Assembly (NCBI RefSeq): GCF_000829445.1
Contig: NZ_JXRQ01000015.1
Location: 372,001 to 436,000, forward strand
DNA: 64,000 nt
Direction: 5' to 3'
Source: Jeotgalibacillus alimentarius
Lineage (GTDB): Bacteria; Bacillota; Bacilli; Bacillales; Jeotgalibacillaceae
Shown in pieces: positions 59,004 to 64,000 of this stretch. Numbering within the stretch: the first letter of the stretch is position 1; each line of letters opens with the position of its first letter. The translations under genes were made by a program, and so were the position numbers. Below the pieces are notes generated by a model. The model searched no databases and was not told where the DNA came from. It worked only from the letters and a program-made list of their open reading frames with translations.

Positions 59004-59452
59004 AAACGCTGATTGTGTATGCAAGCAGAACCGGTAATACAGAACGGCTTGCGAACATCCTGTATGAAAAAAGCCTTGAGGCTGGTAATGAGACAGATTA
59101 TGTTGAGGTTGGGGACGTTCATGTGCAAAAGTTGTCCTCCTATGAAGCATGTATAGTCGTAACTTATACATGGGGCAGCGGTGATTTGCCGAGGGAAATG
59201 ATTCCTTTATTTAAAGCATTTGAACGTGCTGATTTGTGGCGTCTGGTCACTGGAGTCGCTGGAACGGGGGATCAGTGTTATCCGCATTATTGCGGAGCAG
59301 TCGACCGTTTCAGGGATATGCTGCATGCAAAGACTGATCTTGCGGTGACATTAAAAGTTGAACTGGCACCGCAGCAGTCAGACGTTGAAAAATGCAGTTT
59401 ATTTATAGATAAGCTGATCGCTCGAAAACGTATACTTTTAAGTGCACATTAA
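59000..59452 (+). CDS. nrdI: NrdI-like flavodoxin
   Basis: 150 residues from a GTG that overlaps the nrdF stop. The FMN phosphate loop YASRTGNTERLA is at residues 7-18. The flavin-flanking loops are VTYTWGSGDLPREM and TGDQCYPHYCGAVDRF. NrdI proteins activate the manganese form of class Ib RNR by supplying superoxide. The operon position supports this role. The protein is slightly longer than typical NrdI, so a general flavodoxin is the alternative. Confidence 0.82.
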   Translation: MKTLIVYASRTGNTERLANILYEKSLEAGNETDYVEVGDVHVQKLSSYEACIVVTYTWGSGDLPREMIPLFKAFERADLWRLVTGVAGTGDQCYPHYCGAVDRFRDMLHAKTDLAVTLKVELAPQQSDVEKCSLFIDKLIARKRILLSAH

Positions 59453-59485
59453 AACCGTTGGGGATAAACGATTCCCAACGGTTTT
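59451..59485. terminator. bidirectional terminator of the RNR operon
   Basis: AAAACCGTTGGG (59451-59462) pairs perfectly with CCCAACGGTTTT (59474-59485). Confidence 0.92.
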
Positions 59486-59488
59486 AAT

Positions 59489-60481
59489 TTAGCTGCCAGG
59501 CCAGTTGCTTTTATTGTCTTCGATCAGTCCAAGCAGCTTTTTTCTGCGTGATGATAATTGTTCTACGGCAGCTTGAAATTCATTTTCTCCTACCACTGGG
59601 ATACCCTCTTTATTCAGTTCCGCAAGGTCAGGTACAGGAGGCGCATGTTTTGACGACCTGATGAATGTCCCGTTAAGCGTATTCAGGTAATCTTCAACAG
59701 AAGATCTGGTTTCTTTTAACAGCAGCGCATTGGGCCATGCCTTTTTATGAACGCCTTTCTCTATCAGCGTCAATGCTTCATCCAGTGTACTGACGGCAAC
59801 TACGCCTTCAGTCTCTGAATTGATACTGTGATAATGATGGAGAATCGGATATGCCTGATGCTGCGCAGTTAATTTGCTGAGCTCGGTTGAAAAAGAATTC
59901 AGCAGCAGGTCAAGATTGTGAAGGTCTCTGCCATTCCAGGCGGAGGTCACAATATCCGTTCCACTTTTGCCGACTCCGCTCACACTTTGCGCAAAAGCTC
60001 TTTTTTGTGTGACCGCACTTAAAACTGACAATAGATAGGTCACAGCAAATGTAATCGAGAACATCCCTGTCCCTGTAGCTAGGGTCGTCAGTATTTTCCA
60101 GTTATCACCGTTTGGAACAATCTCGCCATTACCCAGTGTGAAGAAAACATAGCCTGTAAAATAAATATGGTCCATAAAGTCTGCGGGCAGTCCATTTTGT
60201 GTATTAAACAGTGAACCAAATTGACTTGCAAAGATCAACGTCCAGCCTGCCCAGAACATGATGACCCAGATGATAATAGTCATGACAAGGATAAGCGGGC
60301 CGGCAAGACTCAGTATGCTGGAGTTTCCCATGCTGATTCCTTTCATCACACGCCAAACCCCATTTGAAAAGGTGTTTGTCACAGGACCAGCCCCGCCTTC
60401 AACCCACAGCGTCGTCCAGATAAAATCAATGAGTGCGATCGCTAAAAGGGCTATGCCAATCCACATATACAGTTCATTCAT
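59489..60481 (-). CDS. two-pore-helix ion channel with atypical selectivity filter
   Basis: 330 residues. One N-terminal helix, a second membrane segment (about 62-88), a pore loop and a last helix (about 132-155) give an Ion_trans_2-like pore. The selectivity filter reads TLGNGE (residues 115-120) instead of TVGYGD. The cytoplasmic half (about 165-330) is helical and has no RCK nucleotide motif. AGAGGAGGG precedes the ATG. The ion passed is uncertain; potassium, or less selective cation flow, is likely. Confidence 0.8.
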   Translation of the reverse strand: MNELYMWIGIALLAIALIDFIWTTLWVEGGAGPVTNTFSNGVWRVMKGISMGNSSILSLAGPLILVMTIIIWVIMFWAGWTLIFASQFGSLFNTQNGLPADFMDHIYFTGYVFFTLGNGEIVPNGDNWKILTTLATGTGMFSITFAVTYLLSVLSAVTQKRAFAQSVSGVGKSGTDIVTSAWNGRDLHNLDLLLNSFSTELSKLTAQHQAYPILHHYHSINSETEGVVAVSTLDEALTLIEKGVHKKAWPNALLLKETRSSVEDYLNTLNGTFIRSSKHAPPVPDLAELNKEGIPVVGENEFQAAVEQLSSRRKKLLGLIEDNKSNWPGS

Positions 60482-60603
60482 CTTGCAGCCCTCCTCTGTT
60501 AAACCTTATAGTCTGCTATTTCCCTAATCGTTGTTTTTAAACAGGTGTGAAACCGGGAAGGATATACATACGTACAGTTATCATAAGGATGGTGGAGTGA
60601 TCG

Positions 60604-61401
60604 ATGGAATCGAGAATCGTATTGGAAAATGAATTAGCAGGCATTCAGAAATGGGAAAAAGATCAAGGTGGCGGATGGTTTTGGGATAAACTGATGCGAC
60701 TGCCTTTTAAATTACTTGATAAGTTAACACCAAAATTTATTCAGAAAAAAATCGGGATGCTGCTTGATGAGATCGGCAGCTTTATTCAGACAGGCGGCAG
60801 ATATCTCGCCAGTGAAAAAAGAGTGTACCGCTTTTTTGAAAAAACAACCGGTCATACAGTCCATGCGAAAGAAGATTTTCAGCACGTACCGCTCGAAGAT
60901 ATGAAAAAAGCATCGCTGAAAGTTGCCGCACGTATGAAAAATACTGCCACTGCACAGGGAGCCAGTACAGGAGTAGGCGGGATCTTCACACTCGCGATTG
61001 ATATTCCTGCTATTTTGACACTTTCATTAACAACGCTTCAGGAAATTGCACTGATGCACGGCTATGATCCTGATGACAAAAAAGAGCGGGTGTTCATCAT
61101 TAAGTGTCTGCAGTTTTCAACCTCTGATGTAGTTGGCAAAGAAGCGATTCTAAAAGAGCTGTCAAACTATCATCAGGGCTCAAAATCAAATGATGTGATT
61201 TCGCAAATCCAGGGCTGGCGTGAAGTAACGCTTACCTTTACTGAACAGTTCGGATTGAAAAAGCTGCTGCAGATTGTGCCGATCGCAGGCATTCTGATTG
61301 GTGCACTCATCAACAGAACGATGATAGATGAGCTGGCTGAAACCGGTACGATGCTCTATCAGAAGCGGAAGATTATGGAGCGGCTGGAGACAGCGGAGTA
61401 G
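60604..61401 (+). CDS. EcsC-family protein
   Basis: 265 residues with LGxxxRY-type family features: DEIGSFIQTGGRYLASEKRVYRFFEK, the Gly/Ala-rich ASTGVGGIFTLAIDIPAILTLSLTTLQEIALMHGYD and a second hydrophobic stretch LLQIVPIAGILIGALINRTMIDE near the end. EcsC proteins accompany the EcsAB transporter in some Bacilli and otherwise stand alone; they are membrane-associated with an unknown role. GGTGGAG precedes the ATG. It is divergent from the channel gene. Confidence 0.85.
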   Translation: MESRIVLENELAGIQKWEKDQGGGWFWDKLMRLPFKLLDKLTPKFIQKKIGMLLDEIGSFIQTGGRYLASEKRVYRFFEKTTGHTVHAKEDFQHVPLEDMKKASLKVAARMKNTATAQGASTGVGGIFTLAIDIPAILTLSLTTLQEIALMHGYDPDDKKERVFIIKCLQFSTSDVVGKEAILKELSNYHQGSKSNDVISQIQGWREVTLTFTEQFGLKKLLQIVPIAGILIGALINRTMIDELAETGTMLYQKRKIMERLETAE

Positions 61402-61464
61402 GGGACAGAACTCCCTCAGACTGTTAAACTGTATCTATAACCTAAATACTGGGGGACATATGAA

Positions 61465-62547
61465 ATGAAATCTGTGCATAGCGACATTCTGCAATTCAGG
61501 GGAACGCACTATGACTTTGGTTTTTTTCAGGGTGAGAAGCTGAGAGATTCACTGACTGTTAAAAACCGTGAAAAACAGTGGAAAGTAAGGATTCCGAGAT
61601 TTAAAGTGGAGGAGCATGAGGTGAAGGATGCCATTACAAGAGTAGCTCCTGGTGTCTGGGAAGAGTTGCTTGGACTCCGTGATGCACTTGAGTGGCCGAT
61701 GGAGCGGGTAATGATGGAGTTTGGCGGTTACAGAACCGATTACAAACGTTCCGGATGCTCGATCTTAACGGGAGATAATTATCTGATCAGAAACTATGAT
61801 TACATGCCAAAAACCTATGAAGGACGCTACAGCTTTTATCAGCCGACTGATACGGGTTATGCCATTGCAGGTCCAACGCAGCGTATTACAGGACGGATGG
61901 ATGGGATGAATGAGCATGGGTTGACGATGGGGTATAACTTCATGCATCGCAAAAAGCCTGGTGACGGGTTCATCTGCTGCACGATCGGACGTTTGATTTT
62001 AGAAGCGTGCGCCAATGTGGATGAGGCAGTGGCAATGCTAAAAGAGATTCCGCACCGGCATTCGTTCAGCTATACCGTTCATGACCGAAGCAACCGTACA
62101 TATGTAATTGAGACATCTCCGCGCGGGGTGGCTGTACGCGAGTCAAAAGTGTGTACGAATCATTTTGAAATTATGAAAGAAGAAAATAGAAATCATCTTG
62201 TTGATTCAAAAAAGCGGCTCGATGCGATGAACAATAACCGCGCCAGGTTGAAGACGGCTTATGATGCATTCCGTCTGATGAACGATACAGATAAGGGCGT
62301 CTTTTCAGATCTTTACAGTCAGTGGGCCGGAACCATTCATACGTCAGGTTACCTGCCTGAAGAAATGAAAACGTGGTTCGCACTCGGCGGAGATCAGGAG
62401 CCGGTTGAATTTGATTTTGCAAAATGGCTTGATGGAGAAGACGTTCAGCTTGAGAAAATTACAGGTCTTGTAGATACAGATATTCCTTTCGTTCATATGG
62501 ATGAAGGGGCGTATTGGAGTGCCGGAAAAAGTAAAGTGGGGAAATAA
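61465..62547 (+). CDS. C45/acyl-CoA:6-APA acyltransferase-like Ntn-hydrolase
   Basis: 360 residues. It starts FRGTHYDFGFFQGEKLRD as in the penicillin acyltransferase (AAT)/C45 family. The expected nucleophilic cysteine lies in RSGCSILTG (about residue 98), followed by NYDYMP and MNEHGLTMGYNFMHRK, family strands. Autocatalytic cleavage before that Cys is usual in fungal AAT but not in all bacterial members. The substrate is probably a linear amide such as a bile salt, homoserine lactone or peptide. GGGGGAC precedes the ATG; a perfect terminator follows. Confidence 0.85.
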   Translation: MKSVHSDILQFRGTHYDFGFFQGEKLRDSLTVKNREKQWKVRIPRFKVEEHEVKDAITRVAPGVWEELLGLRDALEWPMERVMMEFGGYRTDYKRSGCSILTGDNYLIRNYDYMPKTYEGRYSFYQPTDTGYAIAGPTQRITGRMDGMNEHGLTMGYNFMHRKKPGDGFICCTIGRLILEACANVDEAVAMLKEIPHRHSFSYTVHDRSNRTYVIETSPRGVAVRESKVCTNHFEIMKEENRNHLVDSKKRLDAMNNNRARLKTAYDAFRLMNDTDKGVFSDLYSQWAGTIHTSGYLPEEMKTWFALGGDQEPVEFDFAKWLDGEDVQLEKITGLVDTDIPFVHMDEGAYWSAGKSKVGK

Positions 62548-62577
62548 AACGGATAAGCCTGAGGGCTTATCCGTTTT
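62546..62577. terminator. bidirectional terminator
   Basis: AAAACGGATAAGCC (62546-62559) pairs perfectly with GGCTTATCCGTTTT (62564-62577). Confidence 0.92.
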
Positions 62578-62596
62578 ATTTCTGTTGAGACGCTTT

Positions 62597-63496
62597 TTAC
62601 TCAAGGGACTTTTCCAATCCGGCAAGCGCCCACCTCAGCACGTCTTTATCATCCGTATCCTTTGAATAGCGCAAAAGAACAGTCATCACAAAAGCAGCTT
62701 TGAAGCGCGCGAGCTCACGCGTCCGTTCATCTACTCCGCCATATGCATCGAAAAGGATTTCGCGTACATCGGCTGTCATACAGGCATACCCGATAGACAG
62801 ATCAATGGCAGGGTGACCAATATGCGCATCACCCCAGTCGATCAATCCTGTGAGTACGCCTTGTTGAACAATCATATTCTTGGGGTGCAGATCTCCATGG
62901 ACAGGCACTGAGCCCTCAGGATTCTCCCATTCGTTCAGGTCAATGATATAATTTTCAAGCTTTTCATAGAGTGCCTGGGGTATTACTGATCCAGCTTCCT
63001 CTGCAATCTTATAAAAATGCTTTTTACGCAGCTTAGTGGATAACCGCAGCAGATGATCAGGATCTGCATCCACGTAGTTTGCAGGCAGTGCATGCAATTT
63101 TTTAAGAAACTGTCCGATCCTTGCTGCTTCCTGATGAAGAAGATCTGTATCAGACGCTTCAGTCAGTACATGGCCCTTTATATGAGTAAATCCCACATAA
63201 GGATAATCCTCTCCTTCCGATTCCCTGAAGAAAACGGCTTTTGGATAGTCATAGCCGCCGTCAAACGCCAATGCTTCCAGACTGATGAGCATTCTTCTTT
63301 CAATCTCCATAGCCTCATAGCCCAGCTGTCTCCGCGGGAATCTGAATACCCATTCCTGATTGACTTCGTATACTGTATGATCAAAACCGGTACCGCACGG
63401 CTCCACCTGAACAGGCTTTAGTTGAGGAAATGCACGCTCAATTTTTTCTTTTGCCTTTTCAATTGGCACAGGGTGTGTTGCATCCCATGGATTCAC
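62597..63496 (-). CDS. aminoglycoside/macrolide phosphotransferase-like kinase
   Basis: 299 residues from a GTG after AAGGGGGA. The APH kinase fold is evident: GTGFDHTVYEVNQEWVFRFPRR (nucleotide-binding lobe with a VFRFPR in place of the usual Lys strand), the catalytic loop HGDLHPKNMIV with Asp and Asn, and the magnesium motif LIDWGDAHIG. The sequence style resembles macrolide 2'-phosphotransferases (Mph) and related chromosomal kinases. Substrate and any resistance effect are unproven. It is convergent with the acyltransferase-like gene. Confidence 0.88.
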   Translation of the reverse strand: MNPWDATHPVPIEKAKEKIERAFPQLKPVQVEPCGTGFDHTVYEVNQEWVFRFPRRQLGYEAMEIERRMLISLEALAFDGGYDYPKAVFFRESEGEDYPYVGFTHIKGHVLTEASDTDLLHQEAARIGQFLKKLHALPANYVDADPDHLLRLSTKLRKKHFYKIAEEAGSVIPQALYEKLENYIIDLNEWENPEGSVPVHGDLHPKNMIVQQGVLTGLIDWGDAHIGHPAIDLSIGYACMTADVREILFDAYGGVDERTRELARFKAAFVMTVLLRYSKDTDDKDVLRWALAGLEKSLE

Positions 63497-63820
63497 ATGT
63501 CATTCCCCCTTTTCTCACCATCCATCATACATCCCCGCAGAGAAAATTTGAACAGAATGATTTCCAATTATCAACGATTTAGTCTTTTGACCCAACATGC
63601 ATATCTTTTGTCGTGAAATGACTCCTGTTATTGTGATAGTACAGAAATTTATGTAACAGATGTGAAAATATTTTTTGCTTTAATGAAAGCGTTGAATGCG
63701 ATTACAATGGAATTCTAAAAGGGCTGTATTAGTATGAAACAGTTTCTGTAACACAAAAACAGCTTTGCTTTATTAAAGCGACTGTGATACTCTTTAACTG
63801 ACAATTTCATTAATTTAATT
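63497..63820. other. intergenic region before the TPP riboswitch
   Basis: About 320 bases, AT-rich, with no supported gene. Two similar 15-base stretches, TTTGCTTTAATGAAAGCG (from 63677) and TTTGCTTTATTAAAGCG (from 63765), lie 88 bases apart. The second contains the palindrome GCTTTA-T-TAAAGC. The promoter of the thiamine-controlled transcript should be here but no clear -35/-10 pair stands out. Confidence 0.45.
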
Positions 63821-63901
63821 TACTGGGGGAGCCAACCGGCTGAGACAGGCTTTTGCCGAACCCTTTGTACCTGATCTGGATGATGCCAGCGGAGGGAAGT
63901 A
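63821..63901 (+). promoter_or_regulatory. TPP (THI-box) riboswitch
   Basis: The aptamer carries all THI-element landmarks: GGGGGAGCC, GGCTGAGA, ACCCTTTGTACCTGATCTGGATGATGCCAGCG as a run of conserved blocks, and GGAGGGAAGT. P1 pairs TACT at 63821 with AGTA ending at 63901. A terminator follows at 63932. Thiamine pyrophosphate should terminate or block expression of the gene starting at 63990. Confidence 0.96.
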
Positions 63902-63931
63902 TGCTTACATAACGTTATTTACATGTAAAAG

Positions 63932-63963
63932 CCACTTCCTTTAATAGGAAGTGGTGTTTTTTT
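63932..63963 (+). terminator. expression-platform terminator of the TPP riboswitch
   Basis: CCACTTCCT (63932-63940) pairs with AGGAAGTGG (63946-63954) and is followed by GTTTTTTT. Confidence 0.92.
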
Positions 63964-63989
63964 GTGTAAAAGAAGAAGGGAGGCAGACG

Positions 63990-64000
63990 ATGAGAGAGAC
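63990..64000 (+). CDS. start of a TPP-riboswitch-controlled gene (cut by window edge)
   Basis: ATG at 63990, eight bases after AAGGGAGG. Only the first codons (MRE) are in the window, so the product cannot be named. By its leader it belongs to thiamine synthesis, salvage or uptake. Confidence 0.7.

Noticed and set aside
63684-63697. Catabolite-response element (TGAAAGCGTTGAAT)
   Set aside because: The left half fits but the right half lacks the required CA; position relative to a promoter is unclear.
1-64000. tRNA, rRNA, insertion sequences, prophage, replication origin
   Set aside because: No cloverleaf with CCA-adjacent acceptor, no rRNA-like stretch, no transposase, integrase or phage structural gene, and no DnaA-box cluster was found.

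Overview
The window reads as chromosomal DNA of a spore-forming, low-to-moderate-GC Firmicute of the order Bacillales. Evidence includes the cotJABC spore-coat operon, a LysM protein with a spore-germination-type C-terminal domain, a YtvA-like LOV-STAS photoreceptor, a Zur box of Bacillus type, S-box, cobalamin and TPP riboswitches in Bacillus-style leaders, strong AGGAGG-type ribosome binding sites and frequent TTG/GTG starts. The genus cannot be fixed from the sequence; a halotolerant Bacillaceae/Caryophanaceae member such as Jeotgalibacillus is a guess. I see no rRNA, tRNA, CRISPR array, transposase or prophage. The region is housekeeping and accessory DNA with many small operons separated by intrinsic terminators.

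Layout. 0-10 kb: a Qnr-like pentapeptide protein cut by the left edge, a stress-type SDR, a GntR/ABC operon of the YtrA type, an aldo/keto reductase, a membrane-anchored protein split by an in-frame stop, an ABM-domain protein, an AHSA1-type protein, and the cadmium resistance pair cadC-cadA. 10-20 kb: LysM and AIM24 proteins, GNAT, a serine-hydrolase homologue lacking its catalytic Lys, a frameshifted NUDIX gene, uppP, small membrane proteins, a YdhK-like lipoprotein, a pair of dipeptide-type ABC permeases without partners, and DinB. 20-32 kb: a MarR/MFS pair, a complete two-component/ABC-2 exporter set arranged like LnrJKLMN (YfiJKLMN), two lipoproteins, a Zur-controlled AdcA with a ZinT domain, and an XRE/DUF2178 pair under twin palindromes.

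32-45 kb: a soluble PAS chemoreceptor, a PLA2-like mini-protein, an ASCH protein, three gene relics (alcohol dehydrogenase, htpX, formate/nitrite transporter), cotJABC interrupted by a tandem structured repeat, a CDF metal exporter, a flavin monooxygenase, and a wall-anchored protein (MPNTG) beside its probable class F-like sortase. 45-64 kb: a TetR-MMPL-coiled-coil operon, YtvA, two MerR regulators, an S-box-controlled NhaC-family (MetT-like) transporter, a cobalamin-riboswitch-controlled class I ribonucleotide reductase operon with an NrdI-like flavodoxin, an ion channel with an altered filter, EcsC, a C45/acyltransferase-like hydrolase, an APH-like kinase, and at the right edge a TPP riboswitch in front of a truncated gene.

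The most unusual signal is outside genes. Three intergenic arrays (3877-4025, 44200-44325, 55061-55123) are made of degenerate units with a short conserved core recurring every 21 bp, or two helical turns. Each has a different core, and each lies just downstream of a + strand gene. A second striking element is the pair of 118-bp copies between cotJB and cotJC. Their central stems differ in sequence but keep their pairing, which indicates selection on structure.
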